This document shows, in pieces, positions 1-6,685 of a stretch of 7,876 nt of DNA (its first letter is position 1; each line of letters begins with the position of its first letter). Origin of the DNA: Dysgonamonadaceae bacterium (lineage in GTDB: Bacteria > Bacteroidota > Bacteroidia > Bacteroidales > Azobacteroidaceae); contig JAIRSN010000058.1 of assembly GCA_031255425.1 (NCBI GenBank), forward strand, positions 1 to 7,876, written 5' to 3'. Made by a program: the position numbers and the translations under genes. Below the pieces are notes generated by a model. That model saw only the letters and a program-made list of their open reading frames with translations. It was not told where the DNA came from and ran no database searches.

Positions 1-599
1 GCCGGAGCCAATACCCGGCTGTCGGCTTTTTGCCCGTTGACATACAGTTCGTGGTAACCGGCAGAGGCAATATACGCGAAAGCGGTTGCCGGCAAGTCGT
101 TCACGAGGTGCTTTTTCCGGAACCAGATATGCTTTTCGGGCGAAGCCGACGGGTGTTTTATCCATTCGCCTTTCCAGTCGGAACGGTTGAGAAGCCCCAT
201 CGAAAAACGGGCGGCCTCACTCCATCCGGAAGGAATGCCGCGCTCATCCCGAACCTGTACTTTCCAATAATAATCACCGCCGGATTGCAGCGGCATTTCA
301 GGCAATACTGCTACCAGATGCGACTGTCCGGACGACACGACGCCGCTATCCCAGACATCGGCTTTGCCCACTGTGAGTTTGTCCGGCGCAGTCGCCACAA
401 GAATCCGGTAGGCGGTTTGCCGCTTGCCGCGTGTGTGGCGGCCGTCTTGGAGCTTCCAGCTCAAACGGGGCGTTTCCGTGTCGATGCCGAGCGGGTCAAC
501 CAGGTGTTCGCAACGCAGATCGACTACGGCAACCGGTCCGGCGGCAACGCCGCATCCTGCCGTCCACAACAGGAACATGAACAGATGTACTCTTTTCAT
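1..599 (-). CDS. alpha-L-rhamnosidase, GH78-type, N-terminal part (3' end beyond window)
   Basis: The reading frame opens at the ATG at 599-597 and stays open to the left edge, giving 199 residues. Family knowledge: GH78 enzymes hydrolyse terminal alpha-L-rhamnose from plant and microbial glycans. Seen: a hydrophobic signal peptide (residues 1-20, likely cut after GVAA; C16 is a possible but poor lipobox cysteine). An Ig-like domain follows at about 24-137 with the phrases typical of GH78 N-termini: DLRCEHLVDPLGID, TPRLSWKL, QTAYRILVAT, DVWDSG, YYWKVQV and FSMGLL. DWKGEWI (141-147) and ASAGYHELYVNGQ (178-190) match the linker and the start of the rhamnosidase N-terminal beta domain. The catalytic (alpha/alpha)6 barrel and its acidic residues lie outside the window, so activity and completeness cannot be judged. 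The product is probably periplasmic or surface-exposed. It lies downstream of susD in the same orientation, with a terminator-like hairpin between them. This stretch is GC-rich compared with the regulator gene. Confidence 0.92.
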   Translation of the reverse strand, partial: MKRVHLFMFLLWTAGCGVAAGPVAVVDLRCEHLVDPLGIDTETPRLSWKLQDGRHTRGKRQTAYRILVATAPDKLTVGKADVWDSGVVSSGQSHLVAVLPEMPLQSGGDYYWKVQVRDERGIPSGWSEAARFSMGLLNRSDWKGEWIKHPSASPEKHIWFRKKHLVNDLPATAFAYIASAGYHELYVNGQKADSRVLAP

Positions 600-635
600 T
601 GAAATATCTTTGTTATGCTTTTCCGCTGAAGTGCG

Positions 636-673
636 AAAAAATACGGAAAGGTCTTTTTCGTTGCTTTCCGTAT
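636..673 (-). terminator. Intrinsic terminator between susD-like gene and rhamnosidase gene
   Basis: Read on the minus strand, ATACGGAAAG (673-664) and CTTTCCGTAT (650-641) form a perfect 10-bp stem around a 13-base loop. The minus strand then continues with a run of T (641-636). The plus-strand reading has no T run, so the element is directional for leftward transcription. It lies 78 bases past the susD-like stop and ends 36 bases before the rhamnosidase ATG. I see no TAnnTTTG promoter between it and that ATG. It may therefore end or reduce transcription of the transporter pair, with the rhamnosidase expressed by read-through or from a promoter I cannot recognise. Confidence 0.75.
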
Positions 674-681
674 ATTGAAAC

Positions 682-740
682 AGAGGCTGCCTCAACCTTC
701 ATTTGCCCGGAGAACCGGCGTGGATAGTGAGACCGCCTCT
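682..740 (-). other. Foldable 3'-UTR / leader segment upstream of the terminator
   Basis: On the minus strand AGAGGC (740-735) can pair with GCCTCT (687-682). Between these arms lies a short CCGG-TTCT-CCGG hairpin (718-707), and the right arm is itself part of a small palindrome, GAGGCTGCCTC (683-693 on plus). Together with the terminator just downstream, most of the 151-base gap can fold. The individual helices are only 4-6 bp, so this may be chance or an ordinary 3' UTR. I do not recognise a known riboswitch class in it. Confidence 0.25.
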
Positions 741-750
741 TTGAATCAAA

Positions 751-2544
751 TCAATTATAGCCCGGATTATTGGGCGTCAGTAATTGGTTGGCGCCTATGG
801 TTTTCTCGTGCAGAGGCAACCGGTTGAGATGGGCTTGTCCGTCGGGTTCGTGGTCGAACCACCGCCCGTTCGTAAACTCGCCCCACCGAATCAGGTCGGT
901 CCGGCGGCGGTTTTCGCCCAGAAATTCGATCATCCATTCGTCGAGCATCCGGTATTTGTCGAGATTGGCAGCCGTTACCGGATTCGGGTCGTTGCCGTCC
1001 TCGAAATAACGCGCCCGCACCTCGTTGATAAGCGTCGCCGCAGGTCCTGTGGCTCCGTCACGCAGTTTACATTCCGCCAGCATGTACTTGATTTCCGGTA
1101 AGCGGATGATCGGACGGTCGGGATTGAACATCAGGTTTTGCTCTGCGCCATTGGGTATGGGGGAGAATTTGATCAGGCGGATGCCCGAATTTTCTTCGCC
1201 ATGTTTGATGCCTTCCGCAAAATCGGCATCGCCGCGCCGCGACAGGTAAGCGATTTGATCCACAATGACAAGCGGCTTCCCGCTGTATTCCCTGCTGCCG
1301 ATGGCGCCGACAATCTTGGGCCGCCCGTTTTCGTCGACTCCGTCGTAGTATCCCTGCGGACCGACAAGGAACATGCCTTCGTATGTGCCGCCGCCCTTGT
1401 ATACGTATTGCTTCTTGCGTACGTCGGTATCTTCAAACTTGGCGTAAGGACTGCCCAGCTTAAACGCTTTCGGGCTGACTCCTTTTCCGTAACCGGTCCT
1501 GCCTTCCGCGTAACACAGGGAGTCGCCGTCGAGCGAAGGCGTCAAACACCATCCGTTGTACAAACCCGGAACGGCGGGGCAAACCAAGGCTCCCAAGCCC
1601 GGAAAGTTCAGCGTTTTCCACGATTCGTAGTGCAACATATGCTCGTAATTGCCGAAATTCCACTGGTATTTGGAGTTGTCGCTGGGAATCGACCAGATGA
1701 TTTCGCCGCAGGTTTCATTGCCCCAGCCAAACACGTTCCGATAGTCGCCGGCCTGTTGGTAGACGCCGTATTCACCCTGCAAAAACAGTTCGCAAATCCG
1801 GGCGCAGTCGGCAAACCGCGATTCCTGGATGTACGATTCGGCATTGAAGTAGAGGCGAGCCAGCAAAGCGGCAGCCACCCCCTGATCGACGTAACCTGTC
1901 TGCACGGCATTCGGGTTCGCTTTCTTCGGCAGTTTGGGCAAGGCATCGGTCAATAGCTTTTCGATAAATTCAAATACTTCACGGTCGGAATTGCGTCCCT
2001 TGACCGTGTCCTTATTGGAGTAGTAGATCGGATAGCCGCCAAAAAAATCAAGGCCGCGGAGGTAGCACATGGCTACAATCACATCCAACTGCATAAGCAC
2101 CGCATCCCTCACGCCTTCCGGATCTTCGGGAAACAACTTGTTGAAATCCGCGTATGTATCCAAATCTTCTTTTGCCTGATATGCTTTTGCAACGCCCATT
2201 CCAACCGCATTCCAAGCGCCTTCGAGTTCACGCATGGAAGGGGTGTAGTCGTGCAGGTAATGCCGCACATATTCCTGGTCGTCTTCCCAATCGGTTCCCC
2301 GGATAGGGAGACAGAGTTCGTCGGTATTAAATTCCTGCAAAAAAGACCAACTGCTGTTGTGGAAGCCTATGCCTTCGTTGTATGCCACATGGACATAAAC
2401 ACTTGCAAGGCGTTCGTAGACTCTTTGCGGCGCCTCGAAAACAGACATGGGACCCATCTCCGAATAGTATTCCGGTTCGACATTGCATCCGCTCATTGCA
2501 AGCAGAACGGCTGCTTGCAGCATGATTGTTTTGTAAATTTTCAT
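751..2544 (-). CDS. SusD/RagB-family glycan-binding outer-membrane lipoprotein
   Basis: A 597-residue protein of usual SusD-family length. Family knowledge: SusD-like lipoproteins sit as a lid over the SusC channel at the cell surface and capture oligosaccharides. Seen: a lipoprotein signal peptide with lipobox AMSGC (lipid-bearing Cys20). The helical N-terminal SusD domain shows FGGYPIYY (168-175), REVFEFIEKLLTDALPKLP (188-206) and the repeat-like helix AAALLARLYFNAESY (224-238). The C-terminal SusD/RagB signature is clear: RLPEIKYMLAE (481-491), LINEVRAR, EFLGENRRRTDLIRWG (540-555) and the usual closing LLTPNNPGYN. The start is supported by the signal peptide and by the 12-base gap to the susC-like stop, which contains a weak AGAG ribosome-binding site just before the ATG. 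The close spacing indicates co-transcription and a paired SusC/SusD complex. The ligand cannot be read from the sequence; the neighbouring rhamnosidase suggests a rhamnose-containing glycan. Confidence 0.95.
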   Translation of the reverse strand: MKIYKTIMLQAAVLLAMSGCNVEPEYYSEMGPMSVFEAPQRVYERLASVYVHVAYNEGIGFHNSSWSFLQEFNTDELCLPIRGTDWEDDQEYVRHYLHDYTPSMRELEGAWNAVGMGVAKAYQAKEDLDTYADFNKLFPEDPEGVRDAVLMQLDVIVAMCYLRGLDFFGGYPIYYSNKDTVKGRNSDREVFEFIEKLLTDALPKLPKKANPNAVQTGYVDQGVAAALLARLYFNAESYIQESRFADCARICELFLQGEYGVYQQAGDYRNVFGWGNETCGEIIWSIPSDNSKYQWNFGNYEHMLHYESWKTLNFPGLGALVCPAVPGLYNGWCLTPSLDGDSLCYAEGRTGYGKGVSPKAFKLGSPYAKFEDTDVRKKQYVYKGGGTYEGMFLVGPQGYYDGVDENGRPKIVGAIGSREYSGKPLVIVDQIAYLSRRGDADFAEGIKHGEENSGIRLIKFSPIPNGAEQNLMFNPDRPIIRLPEIKYMLAECKLRDGATGPAATLINEVRARYFEDGNDPNPVTAANLDKYRMLDEWMIEFLGENRRRTDLIRWGEFTNGRWFDHEPDGQAHLNRLPLHEKTIGANQLLTPNNPGYN

Positions 2545-2556
2545 CTCTGTTAATAA

Positions 2557-5520
2557 TTAAAAGTTAAACTGAACGCCCAATACATAGCTTCTCGTCTGCG
2601 GATAGACTTTGTCTTCGATTCCGCCTTGCCATCCGGTAATGGTCACTTCGGGGTTGTAGCCGGAATATTTTGTAAAGGTGTAAAGGTTGTTTCCCGTCAG
2701 ATAGAAGCGGATATGATCCATCAGGTCGTTCGACCACTTCCGGGAATCCAGCGTATAACCGAGGCTGACGTTTTGTATTTTCAGGAAGGTGCCGTCTTCG
2801 AGGAAATAGTCGCTCATAGACGGAAGTCCGTTTGTCCGGATGTGGTTATGCTTCCCGAATGCGTCTCTCAACCGGTTGTACGGTATATCGGAAGACTGCA
2901 ACGGTGCGTATCCGATGTTGTAATCGATTCCATTGAAAACATCGAAATCAATCCAACTGGTCAGCGTCATATTGAGCGTCCAGTTCTTGTAGCGCAGGTT
3001 ATGCGTCCATCCGGCGATAACCAGCGGGGTGTAGTTGCCGGCAAAGACCCGGTCTTCCGGTCTTGCTTTCGTATGCGGTATCGAATTGCCCGCAGCGTCC
3101 AGCACCCTGAAATCAGAGGACTTCCCGTCGCCATTGGACTCAAATCCCGCATGTTTGTAGAGGAAGTATGAGCCAACCGGCTGTCCCACCTGCAAGCGGT
3201 GCGAGAAGGTGTTATAAAGGATCTGGTTGCCGTCCTGATAGCTTTTGTCTTTGCTCAGGTAATCGACGCTTGTGACATTATGGCTCAGGTTGACGGCTGT
3301 TTCGTAGTCCCAATCTTTGGTCTTGACAATCTTTCCGCCGATTTCAAATTCCCATCCGCGGTTTACAAGCGTAGCGATATTTTCATACATATCGGAAACG
3401 ACGTTGGGCGGCATCGGTACGGAAACTTTGTAGAGCAGCTTTTCGATGTTGCGCTGGTATAAGTCTATTTTACCGAAAAGGCGGTTGTTAAACAGCGAGT
3501 AATCCAGCCCGAGGTTCCACTCGTGTTTTTCTTCCCATTGCAAGGTAGGAGAAGGAACCGTCGCCACGTTGAGTCCCGGTGCAAATTCGCCCGAGGGCAT
3601 CATCCAGAAGAGATCCAAGCCATAGAGGTAGGTGTTGTAATCCCTGTCGAAGCCTTCGTTGCCGGTTACCCCGTATCCCGCACGCAGTTTGAGGTCGTTT
3701 ACCGCCGTCACGTTTTTCATAAATTCTTCGGAGGAGATACGCCATCCGCCCGAAAGCGACCAGAACGTACCGAAAGCGTTTGCCGCAACAAACTTGGAAG
3801 ATCCTTCCCGGCGTATGGTAGCCATAGCCATGTACTTCCCTTTCCAATTGTAGTGCGCGCGGCCGAAATAACCCAAGAGTTTGTTTTTGGTTGACTTCCT
3901 TGATTTCATATCCGCATTTCCTTCTTTCAGCCAGCTTCCCGACTCCATTTTCCAGTATTTGAGCGCATCCACGGAAAAATTAGCGTTAGACATCTCAAAT
4001 TCCTCTCCACCGGTTTCGTAATAGCTGTATCCGGCAACCGCGCTGACAAAATGATCGTCGAACTGACGGGAAAGCGACAGGTAGGATTCGGTATTGAAGT
4101 TATCCCTTTTCGAAAATTTCAAGTTGGCATAGCCTTTTCTTTTGGTTCTCTGTTCGCTGCTGCTGTACATCGACGTGTATTTGTGAATCTCCGCCTGCCG
4201 ATTTTCATAGCTGCCCGTTACATGGAGCGAGAGTCCCTTGACCGGCAGGATATTGATGATCAGTTCGGCGCCCGGACGAAACCATTTGTCGAGCGTGTTG
4301 TCCGTATTCAAATCGGCGTCGGCGATATTGTTCACCACTTCGTTGCCCACCGTCCAGACATTGTATCCGGAGGGATCGTTCGCATTTTTTACAGCGCGGG
4401 AAGGATTCAGCGCCAAAAGGATGTTGGTATCCGGCTTGGACTGGTCGCGGTTTGCCTGACGGTAATCGACGGTCGTGTTCAGTTCGACCCAACCGTTCAT
4501 TGCCTTGAAATTGGCGTTGATATGTCCGCCGAAATCGGTGCGGGAGTCGCCGCGGAGAATGCCGTTGTTTTTTTCATACATCACGTTGGCATAAACCCTT
4601 GCGCCTTCGTTCCCGCCGTTCAGCGAGAGCAGGTGCTTTGTGGAGAAAGGATTTTCCGCCAGCCCCTCATCCCACCAGTCGGTATCGGCTTCGTAGTCGA
4701 TAGCGCGGTTGAAATTCCGGAGGTATTCTTTGGTGGACATAATATTGGGTTTGCCGAACGTTTCCTTGTACGTCGTTTCGCCGGTGTAGCTGATTCGCGT
4801 TTTGCCCTCCTGCGCCCGTTTGGTTGTGATCAGGATCACACCGCCCGTAGCGCGAGTGCCGTATATCGCACCCGCCGAAGCATCTTTCAGGATGTCGATG
4901 GACTGAATATCTTCCTGCACGACCGAACGAATATCGCCGCCAGGCATCCCATCGATGACCACCAGCGGCGAGCGGGAATTTTCCAGCGAAGCCATCCCCC
5001 GCAACTGTAAATCGTTCGTTGCATTCGGGCTGTCGGTACCGGACATAACCAGTCCGCTCACTTTGCCCTTCAGGGCATTGGCGATGGTTGCACCGCCTAC
5101 GCCGGTGACAAGGTCTTTCGCCGAAATAGACGTAACGGCGCTGGAAACCATTTTCTTTTCCAAAGTGCCGTAACCGATAACCACTACGTCTTCCAGCAGG
5201 ATAGCGTTTTCGGTCAGGATGACATCCAGGCGGCTTTTCCCTCCGACAGGTATTTCCTGTGTGTTCATTCCGATGAATGAAAAAACCAGCACGCCGTTTT
5301 GGGGCGCTGAAACAGCATATCCGCCATCGATGTCGGTTACCGTACCAACGCTTGTGCCTTTCAGTTGCACGCTCACGCCGGCTAACGGGCCGTCGCTGTC
5401 GCTTACCATGCCTGTAACGGTTATGTTTTGGGCATACGCGCCGAAAGACAGCAACCCAAACAATACCGGCAAACAGGATCGAAATAAGCGGTTATTTTTT
5501 GTCAAGTAGTTCTTAAGCAT
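2557..5520 (-). CDS. SusC/RagA-family TonB-dependent outer-membrane receptor
   Basis: Imports oligosaccharides across the outer membrane using TonB-ExbB-ExbD energy, paired with the SusD-like lipoprotein encoded next. From the ATG at 5520 it has 987 residues, usual for SusC. Seen: a signal peptide (1-30) ending AYA before Gln31; a carboxypeptidase-regulatory-like beta domain at about 33-104 (TGMVSDSDGPLAGVSV, GTVTDIDGGYAV); the SusC hallmark DVVVIGYGT (111-119); a plug domain with LRGMASL (173-179) and SPLVVIDG (184-191), ending YGTRATGGVILITTKR (220-235). A long beta-barrel follows and ends in VQFNF with terminal Phe, the outer-membrane assembly signal. There is no STN domain before the regulatory-like domain, which argues against ECF sigma/anti-sigma signalling and fits control by the nearby AraC-type regulator. 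The frame extends upstream to a GTG at 5589, but that would add 23 unrelated residues before the signal peptide and translate a hairpin, so I chose the internal ATG. Confidence 0.96.
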   Translation of the reverse strand: MLKNYLTKNNRLFRSCLPVLFGLLSFGAYAQNITVTGMVSDSDGPLAGVSVQLKGTSVGTVTDIDGGYAVSAPQNGVLVFSFIGMNTQEIPVGGKSRLDVILTENAILLEDVVVIGYGTLEKKMVSSAVTSISAKDLVTGVGGATIANALKGKVSGLVMSGTDSPNATNDLQLRGMASLENSRSPLVVIDGMPGGDIRSVVQEDIQSIDILKDASAGAIYGTRATGGVILITTKRAQEGKTRISYTGETTYKETFGKPNIMSTKEYLRNFNRAIDYEADTDWWDEGLAENPFSTKHLLSLNGGNEGARVYANVMYEKNNGILRGDSRTDFGGHINANFKAMNGWVELNTTVDYRQANRDQSKPDTNILLALNPSRAVKNANDPSGYNVWTVGNEVVNNIADADLNTDNTLDKWFRPGAELIINILPVKGLSLHVTGSYENRQAEIHKYTSMYSSSEQRTKRKGYANLKFSKRDNFNTESYLSLSRQFDDHFVSAVAGYSYYETGGEEFEMSNANFSVDALKYWKMESGSWLKEGNADMKSRKSTKNKLLGYFGRAHYNWKGKYMAMATIRREGSSKFVAANAFGTFWSLSGGWRISSEEFMKNVTAVNDLKLRAGYGVTGNEGFDRDYNTYLYGLDLFWMMPSGEFAPGLNVATVPSPTLQWEEKHEWNLGLDYSLFNNRLFGKIDLYQRNIEKLLYKVSVPMPPNVVSDMYENIATLVNRGWEFEIGGKIVKTKDWDYETAVNLSHNVTSVDYLSKDKSYQDGNQILYNTFSHRLQVGQPVGSYFLYKHAGFESNGDGKSSDFRVLDAAGNSIPHTKARPEDRVFAGNYTPLVIAGWTHNLRYKNWTLNMTLTSWIDFDVFNGIDYNIGYAPLQSSDIPYNRLRDAFGKHNHIRTNGLPSMSDYFLEDGTFLKIQNVSLGYTLDSRKWSNDLMDHIRFYLTGNNLYTFTKYSGYNPEVTITGWQGGIEDKVYPQTRSYVLGVQFNF

Positions 5521-5537
5521 AGTTAATCTGATTTTAT

Positions 5538-5577
5538 AAAGAACCGACAAGAAAATGAGCTTTTCTTTGCCGGTTCT
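5538..5577 (-). terminator. Terminator-like intercistronic hairpin before the susC-like gene
   Basis: Read on the minus strand, AGAACCGGCAAAGAAAA (5577-5561) pairs with TTTTCTTGTCGGTTCT (5555-5540) around a 5-base loop. This gives 16 bp with one G-U pair and one bulged A. TTTATAAAA follows, a poor U tract for an intrinsic terminator. It begins 20 bases after the lipoprotein stop and ends 17 bases before the susC ATG. No promoter is evident between it and susC, so full termination would silence susC. Partial attenuation, or an RNA-stabilising or processing role, is more likely. Confidence 0.55.
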
Positions 5578-5597
5578 CTGGTTTTTCACGATCTGAT

Positions 5598-6509
5598 TTA
5601 TTTCGCTCTAAAGGTTGCCTTATAGGTATACTGAATTTCATTCGGTTTCGGAACCACTTCGCCTCCCGGAACGGTGAACTCTTCAAGAGTATGAGTCGTC
5701 CAATATTCGCCGGCGGGCAAATCCCATGACCATGAACCGGCATTTCCTTTGTCATGCCTGTCCTGTTTTTCAATATCGCCGCCGCCGGATTTAACGTAAT
5801 CCTTATCGCCGTTAGGCGCATAAACCGCTTCATTAAAAGCATCTGCCACACCGTCGTCATATTCGCCTATTTCCTCCATTTTCGGGATCGTTTTGTCTAT
5901 CCATGAAAGGATTGGAGCAGTGGCAGGCTTTTCATTATGCAGGAAAATATGCAAGTAGGTAGGATCCAGTTCAATGGTCAGCGTACCTGCCTTCGCCAGG
6001 GTGAAATGGTAACACAATGCCGGCGTCCCGTCTGCATAAGGGGCGTTCCAGGCACTCCAGAAATACCGAACCGATACGGCTTTATCGGAGAACAGTCCGC
6101 TGTCTTCAAAGTCAAAATCATCGGTACGAGGTTTCTGGTTGATGGTAAAGTCTTTGCTTATCGTTTCATCGTCGGTTAGATAAATGGTAACGGTTGCTGT
6201 ACGTACTTTTTCATCCGGATTGGCAGTCACCTTTACGGTAAAGGCGCCATCACCCGTGCCGCGTTGAGGATCGCATGTGGCAATCGACAGGTCGGAACTT
6301 TTAACTCTCCAATCGGCATCCTGGTCGGAGAGCGTCACGGTAATCGCATATTCTCCGGTGGTGAATGCGACAGAATCTTCAGGGAAACCGGTTACATCCA
6401 GTGTTACTTTTACTCCATTCGCAGGATCATTTCCCTTATCGCAAGAATAAAATGACAAACTTGTAGCGAATACAATAGCTACCGCTAAATAAAGATTTTT
6501 AATTTTCAT
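5598..6509 (-). CDS. BACON/Ig-like domain lipoprotein, putative surface glycan-binding protein
   Basis: A 303-residue predicted lipoprotein and the first gene of the leftward cluster. Seen: a charged and hydrophobic signal peptide followed by Cys23 (context FYSC, a loose Bacteroidota lipobox), then acidic residues DKGND, compatible with surface export of lipoproteins in this phylum. Residues about 36-127 resemble a BACON or related Ig-like domain: DADWRV, PQRGTGDGAFTVKV, RTATVTIYL and a closing FTINQ. Family knowledge: such domains are common spacers or glycan binders in PUL proteins. Residues about 145-303 form a second, probably beta-sandwich domain: a FTLAKAGTLTIELD stretch (169-182), LHIFLHNE (186-193) and WDLPAGEYW (262-270) recall the pre-peptidase C-terminal (PPC) fold, but I cannot assign a family. 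No catalytic motif is evident. The inferred role is glycan capture at the cell surface. Its place before susC is unusual, since accessory binding proteins normally follow susD. The ATG at 6509 is chosen because the signal peptide starts there. Confidence 0.85.
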   Translation of the reverse strand: MKIKNLYLAVAIVFATSLSFYSCDKGNDPANGVKVTLDVTGFPEDSVAFTTGEYAITVTLSDQDADWRVKSSDLSIATCDPQRGTGDGAFTVKVTANPDEKVRTATVTIYLTDDETISKDFTINQKPRTDDFDFEDSGLFSDKAVSVRYFWSAWNAPYADGTPALCYHFTLAKAGTLTIELDPTYLHIFLHNEKPATAPILSWIDKTIPKMEEIGEYDDGVADAFNEAVYAPNGDKDYVKSGGGDIEKQDRHDKGNAGSWSWDLPAGEYWTTHTLEEFTVPGGEVVPKPNEIQYTYKATFRAK

Positions 6510-6536
6510 AACGCATAAAATTTAATTAATTGATTT

Positions 6537-6567
6537 AGTTATGTTATATAATTATATTAAAATAACT
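6537..6567. repeat. Imperfect AT-rich inverted repeat in the divergent control region
   Basis: AGTTAT (6537-6542) and ATAACT (6562-6567) are exact inverted copies. Pairing continues inward imperfectly (AGTTATGTTATATAA against AGTTATTTTAATATA). It lies between the lipoprotein start and its candidate promoter, so it would fall in the 5' leader of the leftward transcript or act as a DNA operator. The surrounding DNA is extremely AT-rich (7 G+C in 6541-6600), which makes chance palindromes common, so function is unproven. Confidence 0.3.
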
Positions 6568-6579
6568 GAAATTATTGTG

Positions 6580-6587
6580 CAAAATTA
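6580..6587 (-). promoter_or_regulatory. Candidate -7 element for the leftward PUL operon
   Basis: The plus strand reads CAAAATTA, which is TAATTTTG on the minus strand, an exact match to the Bacteroidota -7 consensus TAnnTTTG. It would give a leader of roughly 65 bases before the lipoprotein ATG. No clear TTTG -33 element is visible at the usual distance upstream. That could fit a promoter dependent on an activator such as the neighbouring AraC-type protein, or a chance match in AT-rich DNA. Confidence 0.4.
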
Positions 6588-6651
6588 TTTAAAAAAATAC
6601 TATTTCGAGTTATATAAAATGATATATGAATTAAGTAAATTGATTTTTTTT

Positions 6652-6659
6652 TACCTTTG
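6652..6659 (+). promoter_or_regulatory. Candidate -7 element for the araC-family regulator gene
   Basis: TACCTTTG matches the Bacteroidota -7 consensus TAnnTTTG exactly. It ends 26 bases before the regulator ATG, leaving a short AT-rich leader (AAGAAATAAAAT before the start) without a Shine-Dalgarno core. A good -33 TTTG is not visible upstream. Confidence 0.5.
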
Positions 6660-6685
6660 TGTTTTGTATTTTTAAGAAATAAAAT

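Noticed and set aside
30..602. Plus-strand open frame of 190 residues at the left edge
   Set aside because: The minus strand over the same bases gives a convincing GH78 N-terminus with signal peptide; the plus-strand product has no recognisable features.
1138..1956. Plus-strand open frame of 272 residues opposite the susD-like gene
   Set aside because: Antisense shadow of a clear SusD coding region; no family features or ribosome-binding site.
4051..5010. Long plus-strand open frame (319 residues) opposite the susC-like gene
   Set aside because: It lies entirely antisense to the unmistakable plug and barrel coding sequence. Its translation has no recognisable domain, signal or start context, and looks like a by-product of codon bias on the other strand.
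5521..5589. Upstream GTG start extending the SusC-like protein by 23 residues
   Set aside because: The extension precedes a complete signal peptide, would translate through the intercistronic hairpin, and starts only 8 bases from the preceding stop codon; the ATG at 5520 fits the family.
5400..5600. Possible antisense small RNA against the susC start, as known in some Bacteroides PULs
   Set aside because: Near-matches to the -7 element on the plus strand (around 5421 and 5492) have the wrong spacing by one base, and no matching terminator was seen.
6499..6516. Five-codon reading frame (MRYEN) overlapping the lipoprotein start
   Set aside because: An ATG at 6516 on the minus strand is out of frame and meets TAA after five codons. 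So short a frame in AT-rich DNA is expected by chance and has no supporting signal.
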